The notes: generated by a model from the sequence alone, not told the origin. Shown: positions 1-12,415, numbered from the stretch's first letter. The stretch is DNA of 64,000 nt from Eulemur rufifrons (GCF_041146395.1 NC_091012.1:16978193-17042192), one strand, 5' to 3'. Program-made: numbers and translations.

Positions 1-1205
1 GAAGAAGAGGAGGAGGAAGAAAACAGCTATCTTCCACTTGCAAGTTTATGGAAATATCAGTAATGTCAAAATAAATGAAAAGTGGGAGAATTGAAAAAAA
101 AAAGGAGAGAGGATGCACATAACTAAAATCAGAAATAAAAACAGATATATTAATACTGATTTTACAGTAATAAAAAGGATTGCAAGAGAGTACTATGAAC
201 AACTGAACAGTAATCACCTTGATGACCTCAATAAAATGGAAAATTTCTAGAAACACACTGCCTGCCCAGTGTCAATCATGGAGAAATAGAACATTAGAAT
301 AGAGCTGTAACTAACTAGTAAGCAGACTGAATCATTACTCAAATTCTCCGACAAAGGAAAGCACAGGACCAGATGGCTTTACTGCTGAATTTTACCAACA
401 TTTAAAGAATTAACAACAATCTTTCTTAAATGCTTTGAAAAAGTTGAATAGAACTGAACACATCCTAACTTATTTTCTTAAGGTCAGCATTGCTCTGATA
501 CCAATGCCGGATAAAGTCACTACAAGGAAAGAAACCACAGACCAATGTCCCTTATGAATAATGATAAATAAACCCTGAATAGCATGCTATAAAGCCAAAA
601 TCTGCAGGATATCAAAAGGATTATACACTCTGACTAAGTAGGGTTTATTACTGAAATGCAAAGTTGGTTGAAAATATGAAAACCTGTCAATGAAATATAC
701 CACATTAACTGAACAGAGAAAAAAACAGACATGATGATCTCAATTGATATAGAAAAAAGAATTTGACAAAATTCAACATGCTTTCATGTTAAAATCATGC
801 AGCAACTAGAAATAGACAAGAACTACTTCAACTTAAGAAAGAACACGTATGGAAAAATCCACAACTAGAATCATACAAAGTGGTAAAAAATGAAATCCTT
901 TCCTATCAAATCAAGAACAAGACAAGGATGCCTGATTTTAACACTTCTATGCAGCATAGTACTGGAAGTCATAGCCAAATAAATTAGGCATGGAAATGAA
1001 AAATAAAGCACACAAATTGAAAAGATAATTTTGCAAGACACATCACAAAATATCAAGGAAATGCAAACCAAAATCATATTGAAATATCACCTTACCCCAA
1101 TGAGAATAGCTATAATCAATAGGACAAAAAAGTGGTGTGAATATGGATAAATGGGAAATTTTTTACACTGTTGGAGGGAATGTACATTTTTACAGCTATT
1201 AGTAA
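1..1205 (+). mobile_element. old L1 fragment (ORF2 reverse transcriptase to C-terminal part), internally deleted
   Basis: Degenerate sense-strand L1 ORF2 is readable. A GPDG-like stretch lies near 368-382, an 'EFDKIQH'-like stretch near 757-780 and a 'TRQGC'-like stretch near 910-930. After about 1015 the similarity jumps to the far C-terminal part of ORF2 ('EMQTKI' near 1060), so the middle-to-late part of ORF2 is deleted. Many stops and frameshifts show it is an old dead copy. It is cut by the window edge on the left, where a short GAA/GGA purine run (1-22) sits. Confidence 0.85.
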
Positions 1206-3325
1206 TGTTAGAAAAATTGGGTTTCCTCCGGGAGAGGTGTTGGTGAGCTGTTCTCATTAGAAGGAGAATGTGCAGCTGCCATGCACCCCCCATCATTCTC
1301 AAACATCTGGGCCTCCTGCCCTCCTCCAGGGGTGACCTGTTGAAGGCAAAAGAAGATGTGGGGCTCACACGGGGGGCTGGCAGCTGCCACCACCCCTGAG
1401 AGGCTGCCCCCGGAAGCTGGGCGGGGAGATGGGTCTAAGCACACGCTTCCTTGCCAGCCTTGTTACAAACCTTCCTGTGAGAAGGCTTTCTAAACTGCTC
1501 GGCTGGTTTTAAATGGAGACTTTCTAAAGGGTTAGCTGAGCTTGTGAAGTCAGACGTGACTCATCCCCTGCCTGTCCTGGTGACCCACTGGTCTGAACAA
1601 GTAGATGCTTCTGTGGGGAAAGAAAAGGAAACAAATAGAAAAAAGAAGATGCGCCCTCCCTATTTACTTTTCTGGTGGTTTCTATGCTTAATTGTCAAAA
1701 TTACTGGGGAGAATAGCCAAAGCAGCATTGTACTATGTGTCCGTGGATTCCAGCTGAGCTCAGGTATTGGTGTTTCCATTTCTGATGGAGAAGAGATTTC
1801 TTCTTGTGTCCAAGAGTCACAGGGGGTCCGGGCACGGATGGGGCCAGGGTCAGTGGATCAGGCCGCAGGGTGCCTGCTAAGGAGAGCTCAGCACTGTGGG
1901 CTCTGGAGTGGTGCAGGCAGGGCTGGGCTCTGAGCGCACTGGAGCACAGTGCCTGAGATGCACCAGGTGCTGCCCACTCGGTGTCATGTCTTGAATGAGG
2001 TCACCAGGCCCAGGGTCTCAGGGCTGTAGTATAGTCAGGTAATGGGACCAAAGTAGAAGTTTTGAGGACCAAAGAAGTGGTTCTATGAGTGGTTTGATAA
2101 CGCAGAATCAAGTGCCAGCAAGCTCAGCTTTCACAAGCTGGTGCTTGCCTCAGTAAAGAGTCTTCCAAGGGTTCATCACTGCCGCAGTGGTCTGGGATGT
2201 CACTACCTTTCATTCTGACACACTAAGTCTGCCCCTCCTGGGGCACTTTTGTTGTAAAGGGTTTAGCGTTTGGGCTTGGGGGTGGACAGGATGGCTGGCC
2301 CCAAGTCCTCATTCCCTCCTTGGACTGGTCTCATCGTCACTGGACAGAAGTGACCAAGGGCCCAGTCCACGAGGGTGTAAGGACACCAAATGACTCTCTT
2401 TGCCTCTCCTGCTCTCCTGACCTTTGCAGGAGAAGAGCGTGTCTCAGGTGGCCCACTGGTTGCATGGAACAGACTGAACCGAGCCCAGCTGACCTGCCCC
2501 CGAGGAAGGGCCCACCAGGCCCCTATGGGTGCAAAACATCCAGGTTGTAGACAAATGAAGTTCCCACACCTCATGCTGACACCAGCTGTAGGAGGGCGGA
2601 GGGCGGCCCCCACTGAAGCAGGGAGTGCTGCATAGGCCACTGATGGCGCCTCTAACCCATGGAGGGGTGACATGACCCGGTCATTTGATCTCCCTCTTTG
2701 AAACGGGGTTTTAAAGGCAAATTGACAGCATCATTTGGGTGATTAACCCAGCTTTTGAAAACCAGTTTAACCAGATTAGCACAGTCCTGAACAAGATGGG
2801 TGGACCTCACCGTTCCTTGGTCCCCAGCCATGAATCTGTACTTACGGCCACTTCTTGAGGGGGAAGCATGGGAGACAGGCCGCGCTGCCTGAATCGTGAG
2901 GCCTTTTGTCAGACAAACATTCTCAATAGCAGTCAGCACACAATAGGCATTTTCCTGAATTATGGGAGGCAAAGTCCATTAAGTGCAAAATTGCGGTGCA
3001 AAACTGGCTTTCACAGTTTCCTGGGAGGTAGCGCCTGTGATTACACATCTCACGAATTTGCCTACAGGAGAGGTAGACAGTAAATCCTGAAATTTCTGGC
3101 GAACTCTCTCCTGCTAGTTTTTGTCAATCACTCTGCTTGGAATTCAGACGGTCTCCTTATGCTACGTGGTAGCACATCACCCACCGCCTGATAATTCTGC
3201 CACTCTGTTGTGTCCACTTCTGAGCAAAACAGGTGCTCCACAAACGATATAGGATTTTGTCCTTGTAAAGTTCTATTCTAATGTTGAAGAACCCGTGTGC
3301 ACATGATTTTAATATATATCTGATC
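1206..3325. other. no gene recognised; candidate secretory first exon and non-repetitive block inside
   Basis: Moderately GC-rich sequence without recognisable repeat hallmarks. Short open frames occur on both strands but overlap each other and match nothing I know. Two things stand out and are treated as findings: an ATG at 1649 followed by a signal-peptide-like stretch and a GT donor at 1764, and a balanced, non-repetitive block at about 2690-3110 that could be a conserved non-coding element. Neither is claimed as a gene. Confidence 0.5.
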
Positions 3326-3440
3326 CCAGGGGCCACTCTGTTGTACTCATGAAACTAGACAAATCTGAGTTCAGATTCTGAGTCTGCCACTTATAAACTT
3401 GTGACCTTAGGCAAAGTATAAAACCTCTCAGAGATCTGCA
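3326..3440 (+). repeat. MIR SINE fragment
   Basis: The core 'gagtctgccacttataaac...gtgaccttaggcaaagt' order (about 3376-3418) is the conserved MIR centre, followed by 'aaacctctcagagatctgcat'. It is an ancient tRNA-derived SINE, diverged and truncated. Confidence 0.75.
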
Positions 3441-4519
3441 TAAATTAGGCCATTTTTACTTGTAATTCTTCCAAATCAGAATCATAGACTGGGAGGAATT
3501 TATAGAAAGAGGAAAATCCTACTTGGCCGCACTCACCCATCCATGGTTTCACTCATTCTCTACTTCCTTCCGTCTGTTCCTTCCATCCACTCATCATCCC
3601 TGTCACCCTTCATCCATCTCTGCATCCACACTTTGTGTGCCTATAAATCCCCAGGGTCTAGGTGAGGTACAGGATAGAAGGAAATGAATAACATTGAGCC
3701 CTTAAGAAGTGTCCTGTAAAAACTATATATTTTTTTCTGGAGAAACCTGAAATTCCTCAGGTATGTAAAATTTGGGGGAGGAATGGAAGGTCCAGCAGCG
3801 GCTGCTGAGAGAGGGGTCCGGGAGCTCTGGCAGTTCAGGGCTGAGTGGTGCTGTGGGGCTCGTGTGGAGCTGTTGTAGGTGGGCAGAAAGATTCCAAATC
3901 CTGGGTTTCCATGGGCAGCAGGAAGCCTGCCTCCCAGTGCCCATTTGGACAGGGGCTCTCCTGGAAGAAGGATTGGATATTTACGGGAGTCCCGGACACC
4001 CTTGTGCTGAGCGGGGTCTGGTAAAGCTGTAGAAGCTGTGGACCTTAGATCTCAGCCCTTTGTCAGAGACTCTGAGGCTGTCAGTGTGGGCTGTGATCCA
4101 CAGAAACCCATTCCCAACTCCCCCCAGCACAGCCTCAGGCCCCAGGGGCCACCCTGAGCTACTCCTGGGCTGAGTGTGGTGCTCCTTCATTTCATGCTCT
4201 GCTCTGCTTGAGGGACTCCAAAGCAGTGCACTTTGTGTCCCTGGGTTTTACAAACTCTTTGCTGGAACAGCTCTTGCAGTTTTCACTTATGCTTTCTTTT
4301 TCCTGAGACCCAGCTGTGTCCCACAGGCCGGGGCCAGTGGTGTGGGCAGCCAGCTCCCTGCAGAGTGTTTGTTACCAGTTCAGTTTGCATTTGGCTGTTT
4401 ATGCCCTTAGAAAATGAGGTCTCACAGGAGTCACAGCAGCCCTGGAGAGGTATGCTGTGTCAGTCCGTCCCACCGTGAGCACGGCATGCCCAGACACACC
4501 TAAACCCCATGGCTTGCTT
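3441..4519. other. no gene recognised
   Basis: It holds a loose pyrimidine and CCAT-rich stretch at about 3535-3640 ('ccatccactcatcatccc' and similar). Otherwise it is unremarkable mixed sequence. Open frames here are short and overlap on both strands. Confidence 0.5.
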
Positions 4520-4539
4520 AGGTTAACTTGCTTTATATT

Positions 4540-4662
4540 ATTTATAATTTTGTTGTACAGATGGAGTCTCACTATGTTGCACAGCCTGGGCTCAAGTGAT
4601 TCTCCCACTTCAGTTTCCCAAACTGCCGGGATTACAGACGAGTACCACTGCCACTGGCCTTT
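4540..4662 (-). repeat. old Alu/FLAM-like monomer fragment, antisense
   Basis: The 'gatggagtctcactatgttgc' to 'gggattacagacgagtaccactgcc' order is the reverse complement of a single Alu-type arm. It is strongly diverged and only about 120 bp, so it is either an old free monomer or a truncated dimer. Confidence 0.7.
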
Positions 4663-4887
4663 AAACTGCTTTAGACTGGCAATTTGATTTGGCTGGTAAC
4701 AGGTGTTCTTGTCACCTTTTTGGGGAAAATTAGAATTTTTGTCTTAGCAAATGCATGACAGAAGGCTTCCCATCAGATACTTTACCCATTTTATATGTTC
4801 TTTAAAATTAGCATCACAAACATTAGCAAAATAATAACTTGATGACTCAGTCTCACTGACACTGAATTTCCAGGCCCCTGATTATAT

Positions 4888-5341
4888 TGTCTTTGGGCTG
4901 AACTGTGTCTCCCAAAAAGATATGTTCAAGTGCTGAATCTGATACTGTGAATAGGACCTCATCTGGAAATAGGGTCATTGCAGATGTCATTAGATAGGAT
5001 GAGGTCACACTGGAGTAGGGTGGGCTCTAATCCAGTACAACTGCTTATAGAGAGAAGAAAACACCATGTGAAGACAGAGACACACAGGGGACACCACGTG
5101 AAGACGGTGGCACAGACTGCAGAGACGTGTCAACAAGCCAGGGGGAACCAAGGGTCCCTGGCCACCATGAGAACCTGGAAGAGGCAAGGAAGTTTCTACC
5201 CAGAGTCTCAGAGCATGGCCTTACCGACACCTTGGTTTTGCACTTCTAGCCTCCAGATCCATGAGAGAACAAATTTCTGTAGTTCTAAGCCACCTGATCT
5301 GTGTTACTTTGTTACTGCAGCCCTAGGACACTGATGCCGCC
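4888..5341 (+). repeat. MaLR solo LTR, MLT1-type
   Basis: The order of landmarks fits the MLT1 LTR consensus as I know it: 'gctgaactgtgtctccc', then 'ggaaatagggtcattgcagatgtcatta', then 'gatgaggtcacactggagtagggtgggc', then 'ccaccttggttttgcacttctagcctcc', then 'agccacctgatctgtg' and a final 'cagccctaggacactgat'. No internal retroviral sequence flanks it, so it is a solo LTR. The subfamily is not resolved by eye. Confidence 0.75.
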
Positions 5342-5609
5342 TTTACTGATTACACTCCCCCTGACTAGTAGAGTCTGTCACCATTGGACACAGAAAGACG
5401 CTGGCCTCAGAGAGGTCAGCAGGCTATTCAGCGTCACCCAGCTTGTATCCCTGCACAAGGCACCTGGCCTATTTGCTACAGTTTTGGCCGTGTGGTTTTG
5501 TTTTGTTTTCTGGTTGTCAAAAGATACCATTCCTTAGGTTTGTGAAATATGTGATGGAAATGATGAAAAAATGATTAAACAAAGCATTGAGTTATAATTT
5601 ACAGACATT

Positions 5610-6085
5610 AAATGTTAAAATGAGTTTGGGTAAGTGCGTACATCCATAGAATCCAAATCATGTACAAATAGGGCACTTTTCCATCACCCAGAGATTTCTC
5701 TCATTCCCATTCTCTGTCAAGGCCAAACCCACACCCAGGCCACCACTGCTCTGATTTCTGTCACTACCAGTCAGCTTTGCCTGTCCCTGAACTTCATAGA
5801 GGAGGAGGCCTCTCATCCATTCTGCATGTGTCTCAGACCCATCCAGGTTGTCAAGTATTTAAGGAATCTGTTCATTTTAATGCTGAGTAATACTTCACAA
5901 TATGAATACACTGCAATTTGCCCATTCGCCTAGTGATGAACATTTAGGTTGTTTCCAGTTTGGGGCTGTTATGATTAAATAATCACCTGGCCTTGTGGAT
6001 ATTTTTTCATTTATCTTAGGTAACTACGTAGGAGTGGAATTGTTGGGTCACGCAGTAAAAGTATGCTGAACTTCATAAAGGAACA
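5610..6085 (-). repeat. L1M 3'UTR fragment, antisense
   Basis: It shows the typical antisense L1M 3'UTR pattern: 'ttttaatgctgagtaatacttcaca' (5876-), 'gatgaacatttaggttgtttcc' (5934-), then 'ggagtggaattgttgggtca' (6031-). It is old and diverged. Confidence 0.7.
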
Positions 6086-6359
6086 GAGAAGCTGTTTACA
6101 AAACAATCTGTGAAGCCTCATGGAGATGGAGGCCTGGCTGGTGCTGTGCTGTGACGGTCCCACTCCCTGCCCAGGCACAGCATAATCTCAGGGACAAAGT
6201 TACACGACTGCACTTGGCTTGGTATCTTGCTGAACTACATCCACACACACAACAGGTCCACTCGGGCAGCAGTTTTCCCTGTTGTGTTTTGTAGATGTCT
6301 CCAGACTTTCCTATTAGAGTCATTGAAGGGACAAAGGGAAAACTTCATTTACAAATACA

Positions 6360-6562
6360 GTTTTACTTAAATATAGAATTCATATTTAAACACAGAACTG
6401 TTTTGCTTAGATAATTTGTGTTAAATTCTTAAATATAGAAATTGCTTAAATATAGAATTTGCACTTAACTATAGAATTGTACTTAAATATAGAATTTGTT
6501 GTACTTAAATATAGAGTTGATTTCCTTGATGTCAGAAAGTCAGCTCCTTCCTATAGAATTTG
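6360..6562. repeat. degenerate minisatellite, 'cttaaatatagaattt' units
   Basis: About seven to eight imperfect copies of a unit built on 'acttaaatatagaattt' (for example near 6364, 6429, 6446, 6480 and 6505), with spacing varying from about 18 to 28 bases. A last partial 'ctatagaatttgcat' lies near 6551. AT-rich, non-coding. Confidence 0.8.
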
Positions 6563-7180
6563 CATGCCACAGAAGCTGCAGTGAGAAAATAACATGGATT
6601 TAGGGAGCTTCTTGGAGTTTCAGTTCATCAAGCACATTTGCACATGGTCGCTGCATTTTGCACAAGGAGGAAGAGCAGGCCCATCTCGGAGGAGCTGCCA
6701 CAGCTGCTGGGGCAGAGGAGGAGGAAGATGGGAGAGGGTGGGAGGAAGGAGAGGGGATGGCCGGGGAGAGCAAGATGAACAGGGGCCGTGGGGTAGAAGA
6801 AGGTGAAGTACATATGAGATGCACCCAGAAGGTGAGTCACAGACTGGATGGACCACTCAGGAGGAAGTGTCCTTTCTGGGATGGGATTCTGCTAACATTC
6901 CTTCAAATACAACCTCAAAACACCACCTACGACATGGGATAGAAGCCAGGCTAATGCACCCACCTGCAATCTCTCTTGCAGACAGTGAGCCAAGATAACT
7001 CTAAATTCCAGCGGGGATTCCTATGGGGGTCCAGAGCAAAGGCTGAAGCCAGGCGACCTTGGAAACCGCACTTTCTGTCAGTAACCCTTGCCCCCCGGCC
7101 CCCTGGTGCCAACCTCCCATGACCAGCCCCCTTCCAAGAAGCCACAGAACTCACTAATGTGCCATTGTGGCCTCCTCATG
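6563..7180. other. no gene recognised; purine-rich patch
   Basis: The stretch 6690-6800 is G/A-rich (GGA and GGGA runs), which is why several overlapping frames stay open on both strands. They encode low-complexity Glu/Gly/Arg or Ser/Pro sequence and are not believable proteins. Confidence 0.5.
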
Positions 7181-7184
7181 CTCA

Positions 7185-7480
7185 CTGCATGAAATTTTAT
7201 TTTTGAAATACGTATTCACCTGATTCAAAAAACACACATCACCAAGAAGGCTGTGGGGAGACTCCCCGACCTCGCCCCTCCACCTGCCGAATCTCCAACT
7301 CCTTGACTGTCCCTTCTCAGACTTCATGGATTTCTTGCATGTCCCTCCATAACTCCTTTATCCATGGATAAGGAAATACTAAATATATATTAACATTATT
7401 TTCCATCCCTTGGTGTTTTGCAAAGGAAAGGGATACTCCAACCAGAAAATGTCTAACTTATTACTATTTATTCAGAACTT
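7185..7480 (-). repeat. probable L1M 3'UTR fragment, antisense
   Basis: 'gaaatacgtattcacctgattcaaaa' followed by 'ctccccgacctcgcccctccacc' and 'atattaacattattttccatccc' resembles the antisense L1M 3'UTR segment with its C-rich run. Divergence is high and the call is by pattern only. Confidence 0.45.
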
Positions 7481-9050
7481 ATTGGACACAGTCCTCTGCA
7501 TTGGGCCTTTTCATCTAAGATAGGTCTTGCCCACACTCTCTGAAGAGCTCCCAGTCCTGGGCTGGGCATCCAAGGCTCTGTGCAGCGTGACCCCAGAGGA
7601 CATCTCAGATCAGCTGTGCTCAGCTTTCTGCTCTGGAAAAACACTCTGGTAGCTGTAGGTTCTTCCAGACACAGCTCCTCCATCCCATTTTCTACCTGGA
7701 CTCAAAACACCCTCCTTGTCTGAAGCGCCCTCTCCCTTCCTCACTCACCCCTCCAAGTCCTTTGAGCCCTGGCGGGAATCTTGGCTCTGGTAAAGTCCTC
7801 GCTCCTGCCTCTGAGCCAGGCTCATGCTGTTCACCAGGACGATGATCCTGGAGTTGAACGAGGCTTGTTTCCATTCCTTGTTGCCCGTGCGTGCGGCACT
7901 CAAGCAGATTCCACATTTCCGGACAGATTCATCAGGGTCTTACACGCCTTGGTTTCCTTTGTCAGAAAACTAGACTGGTATCCGGAACAGAAGTTAAGAT
8001 ATAGTGATTTGTTGATTATATTATACCATTAAATGAACTAAAAATGCTTTGAAATACTCTCCGCCCACTCCCTGCTAGCAGGCTGCTACTCTGGAGGTAT
8101 AATGAGGGATGTTTCAAGGTACTTTGGACCCAAAATAATTCCCCTCCCACGTACTGTTGTGCCACGGCTCAGCCTGAATAGACGGCAAACCTGGAGAATG
8201 TCCCACGAAGACACAGTCGGACATGCACGTTATTAATTCAGATATTAACTTTCCAGTGACAGATACTCACTTTTCAGCACCCATGGTTTAGGGCAAAGTG
8301 ATGAATTAAATATGGGTGCCTGGGGGAGTTTTCAAGGGAGCAAGTTAAGGCAAATGCAAGAGACCAAGAGATGAAGGAGATAAAAAGGATATAAATAAAA
8401 TGTATTAGGTTGAAAGGATCATTGTTTGGTTTAAATTAGAGTAAAATAGGTTTGTGGAATTGCTGTCATTTGCAGGGACTTGAAGGATAAGTATTTTAAG
8501 TCAATGGAAGGGAAGCATTTTAATGCAGATGCAGTCACTAGCAAAACCTGAGAATGGAGAAAACACCGCAGGCAGGGAGAAGAGTGGCCAGCACTGTCCT
8601 CCAGGGGAGGGAGTCGCTGAGAGCCACACTGGCCTGTTTTAACCAATGGCCTGGTGGTTCGCTGAGCACTCTGTCTGTCTCTTAGGGGAGGAGATGGCGA
8701 ATTCCCCCAAGCAGGACAGGAGACCATGCTGGCTTGGCTCATGGTGGTCACTGGGTCGGGGACTGGCAGGCGGATAGCAAGTTCTGCCCTGAACCCTTGG
8801 AGATGTGTGCGTGGTGTGGGGACACGGTGACAGTCTACAATGAGGGCTGGGTTCCATTTGTAGCTTTGCTGATGGCTGATTCTGGATCTCCAAACCCCAG
8901 CGTCTGTCTGATGCCAGCTGCTCTGCAGATAAACTGTCAACACAGCCCAGCAAACCCGTGGGATTAACTGTTTCCCTGTAACATGGCTTGTCATCCCTGG
9001 GGCCAACCACATGCCCTGGGGGACGGTGGAGCACTGCTGTAGCATCATGA
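7481..9050. other. no gene recognised
   Basis: Mixed non-repetitive-looking sequence. Two long overlapping minus-strand frames (8431-9117 and 8639-9304) are open because of local GC content and low stop density. They run into a MIR at their 5' ends and have no recognisable domain, so they are not annotated. Confidence 0.5.
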
Positions 9051-9054
9051 CAGC

Positions 9055-9245
9055 CTGCAGGAGGCCTTGGCCTTGGAGTGAGGCGGAGTTGGGTGTGAGC
9101 CCCAGCTCTGTGACCACCGCCTGTGTGAGCGTGGGGTGGTCTCTCCACCTTTCTCTGCCTCTGCAGATTCCTCTGTGAAATGGGCATTATAATACTGTCA
9201 TGAAGATTATGACGTGACACAAACTGCTGGGCCCAGTCCCCAGAA
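9055..9245 (+). repeat. MIR SINE
   Basis: 'gagccccagctctgtgacc' then 'tgtgtgagcgtggggtggtctctccacctttctctgcctctgcag...tctgtgaaatgggcattataat' follows the MIR core and its 3' half. Confidence 0.75.
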
Positions 9246-9464
9246 TACACTGTGTGCGCTGCAGACACCACCTTACATCTGTAGACAGCAGCTCTTATCA
9301 TCAATACTTCTCTGTACTATTTTATCATCCTGAGGGAAGGAATAGGGACAAACCAGCGTTTAGCTACAAAGTGTTCTATCTTCAGAGAGGTTTCGTGGCA
9401 CAGGGTAGGCCAACTCAGGGTCTGGAGTCTACCAACTGTGATCTAGAGAAACTTGTTTAATCTG

Positions 9465-10520
9465 TTATTTTTTAAAAATGTATTTATACATATTTGTGAA
9501 TAGGTAACATATTGACATAGTTTAAAATATAAAACATGAAAAGGAAAACATCGAGAAATTGATCTCCTGTTCCCTTTACCCACCTCTACCTTGTGCGCCC
9601 CTCCCACCACCCCTCAAAAGCACTGTCATTGTTTACCGGCTTCTATTATATATTAATGCATATAAAATAAAATAATGCATTTTTATTCTTCCCTCTTGAT
9701 TTTTTAGAGAGAATGTGTAATATGCACACTTCTGCACATTGCTTTATTATTAATTTAATCTACTTGGAGATCTTTAAACACCACTACACAGAGAATTGGC
9801 TCCATTCTTCCTAGAGCTGCCCTCGTTCCATCGTATGCATGCGTGGTGCTCTATTTACCTAGTCCCCTGTGTATGGACTCTTGGGTCGTCTTTCTAACAT
9901 TTTACTGTTACCAAAAGTCCTGCCATAATAACCCTGCCGAAGTACATCTGTAGGGTAACTCCCCAGAAATTGCTGGGTCAAAGAGCACCAGAATTTTATA
10001 TTTTGATAGATGTTGGAAATTTTCCCTCTAAAAGAGTATCAATTTATATTCCCACCAGCAATACTCGAAGATGACTGGTCCTCCTCAGCCTCGGCAACAG
10101 AGTGTACTATTAAACCTACAGAAATGTTTATGGGTCAAAAATACCTTCTTTTGTGTCACTTATTAGGAGTGAAGCGGAGCATCTTGTAATATATTAAAGG
10201 ATCCCTGGATTTTTCTTTTTCTGGAAAATATTGTTCATGTTATTTGCCTAATTTGTACTGGGTGGTTAGTCTTTTTTAAAAGTAATCTTGAAAAGATCTG
10301 TGATAAAAATCTTACATATTAATATTTTTAGTTAACTTTGTCCTTGATGTTGCTTTTGGTGTTTTTCAATTATTTTATTTAATATTTCATTTTGGTATGT
10401 AGAATTTTTCATGTAAATTCCACATTTTCATTTTTTTATTTTTTATGGCCTCTGTATATTGACTCATTATTAATAGTTTGCAAATTCTCCTCTACTGCAA
10501 GATTATGGAGGAAATTCCCC
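9465..10520 (-). repeat. L1M 3'UTR fragment, antisense
   Basis: Landmarks in antisense order: 'cattgctttattattaa' (9738-), 'cttggagatctttaaacacc' (9763-), 'gtacatctgtagggtaactcc' (9942-), 'aattgctgggtcaaagagcacc' (9967-), 'tcccaccagcaatactcg' (10050-) and 'ctcggcaacagagtgt' (10089-). This is the classic L1M 3'UTR sequence. The last 150 bases are less certain. Confidence 0.8.
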
Positions 10521-11750
10521 ATGTTTTCATTGGAAACGATTATGGTTTCATTAGTTACATTTAAATCCACAATCTGTGGTGTGCTGGACCTGGCTTGCAC
10601 TGGTTTGGAATCGGCCATAGTAGAGTACTTTCACTGTGAACTTGGCAAATGCTCCATTATTAGGGCTTTTTTTTTTTTTTAGAGCCAGTTGTTAAGCATT
10701 TGTGAGCACACCTGCCTTGAATCTGCTTGAATTTTTAACCAAATATGTTACTTAACCACTTTAGCATTAGTTGCCTTATCTGGAACATTGAAGGGAAAGC
10801 CCCCAGTCCCTGGACTGCTGCCCCCACGGACCACCAGTGACCCTGTGATGACCACTTTCATCTGCTCTCACAAGCGTGGGATTGGCCGGTAGTCGGTGGT
10901 GGGGCTGGGCTCTCTCCTGGATCTGCTGGGCGCCGAGGCTCACCATGTGTCAAGATTCCTCCCCCAATAACAGTGCCATGGTAAAGGGCTACTGGGCCTG
11001 TACCTCTCACCGTGAGAAAGGTGTGATTTTAATGGTACAGGAAAGGTTGAGCCTAGTGTATGATGAATTGTTTGGTTTTTTCCAAGTTCTACTCCTCTAG
11101 ATTTTCTTTAATGTTCAGGGAACCACGCGGCCAGCCTGGTGGGACAAGATCACAAGTGTTTGAAATTCCCTGTCTGTTCTCCGAGGGGAGACGACACGGC
11201 AGGACAGGTCACTATGCCCTGACAGGGGGCTTTTTGTGGCTGTTTTTCTTCATGTTTCATTTGAGCCAGACTCTTCAATAAACATATGTCGTGGTTGGAG
11301 GCAGGAAATACTAGTGTGATTTTCCTGGAGTCCCCAAATTTCCTAGCAATGGCCCTAGGTGGAGTTGTCCCTTTCAGCACAATATGTTTTAAAATTTAGA
11401 TAATTCTCATAAAAAATCACCATTTACTCATATTCATACAAAAAAAGCATTTTTCCTCTTTACATTTTTTTCCTTTCCTTTATTTTTCCCTTTTCCTGCA
11501 CAACTCTTCTGCTCCCAGCACCCCTAAATGAAAAACACCTTAGAATTCTTCCCTTGAAGAACTGCCTAGGGAATGATGGAGACTGTGCTGGGGAGACAGA
11601 AGGTCAAAGGGAATAGCCCGAGATAACGTGAAATTAACTCTCGGGATGTTTGGAAATTGAACCTCTGGGGGTGTTGAAAGCTCAGCTGGAAAGAGTGTCG
11701 TGTCTGTGAAGGCTCCAATCACATATGTACTACTCACCCCACATGGCACA
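10521..11750. other. no gene recognised; MIR-like piece near 10735-10800
   Basis: 'gttacttaaccactttagcattagttgccttatctggaacat' (10748-) resembles the MIR 3' half in sense orientation. A 15-T run lies at 10666-10680 and pyrimidine-rich sequence at 11450-11510. Nothing else was recognised. Confidence 0.5.
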
Positions 11751-11754
11751 TTTC

Positions 11755-11890
11755 TTTCCTGTTGCCCTGTGCTGGGAACTTCTTGAGGAGGGGGCCAATC
11801 TTATGTTTTTTTTCTAATTTACTTTGACTACAGCTTGGTGCACATGGAATACTCTAAACAAATATTTGCTCATTGAGCGAGTGCATGAAC
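11755..11890 (+). repeat. L2 3'-end fragment
   Basis: 'ggaacttcttgaggagggggccaatctta' (11774-) and 'gcttggtgcacatgg...aaacaaatatttgctcattga' (11833-) match the L2 tail pattern (release of 'ctccttgagggcagg' to 'aataaatgtttgttgaatga'). Confidence 0.65.
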
Positions 11891-12107
11891 ATACCCTCAC
11901 GCACACACAGACACATACACACATACAGCCTTCGATAGCCAGGACAGAAATAGAGGAATAGGATGCAAAGAAATTAATTCACTGTGTATCCACTTTTCTT
12001 TATTTAGAACATTTAGGTAATCCTGTTAAATTTATGTTCTGTTGTCCTTGTGTTTTCTTCCTTGTCTACCAAGGGCCTTAGCAAGAAGCACTCCCCATGG
12101 ATAATGC

Positions 12108-12415
12108 TAGTATTTCCTACTCCTGCTGTAACACATTACCACAAACTTCATGGCGTAAAACCACACAGATGTATTATCTTATAGTTTTGTAAGCTAGAAG
12201 TCTGACAGGGGTCTCACTGGGCTAAAACCAGGCAGGGCGGGGCTGCGTTCCTCCTGGAGGCTGCAGAACGGAATCGTGTCTTTGCCTTCCCAGCCTCCAG
12301 GAGGCGCCCACGATCCATGGTCGGCCGCAGGCCTGTGTGTGCCTGGCCCGGGCGCTCTGCAGCTCATGCCAGGAAGATATTGTCTTCAGCTGGGACAATA
12401 TCAAATGATGGCAGA
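12108..12415 (-). repeat. MaLR solo LTR, MLT1-type, antisense
   Basis: 'tactcctgctgtaacacattaccacaaacttcatggcgtaaaa' gives the antisense MLT1 start. It continues with 'gttttgtaagctagaagtctgacaggggtctcactggg' and 'ggctgcgttcctcctggaggctgcag'. It fades out near 12415. Confidence 0.7.

Noticed and set aside
8431..9304. Two overlapping minus-strand frames of 228 and 221 codons
   Set aside because: They overlap in different frames, start inside a MIR, and have no domain or sensible composition. Low stop density from local GC explains them.
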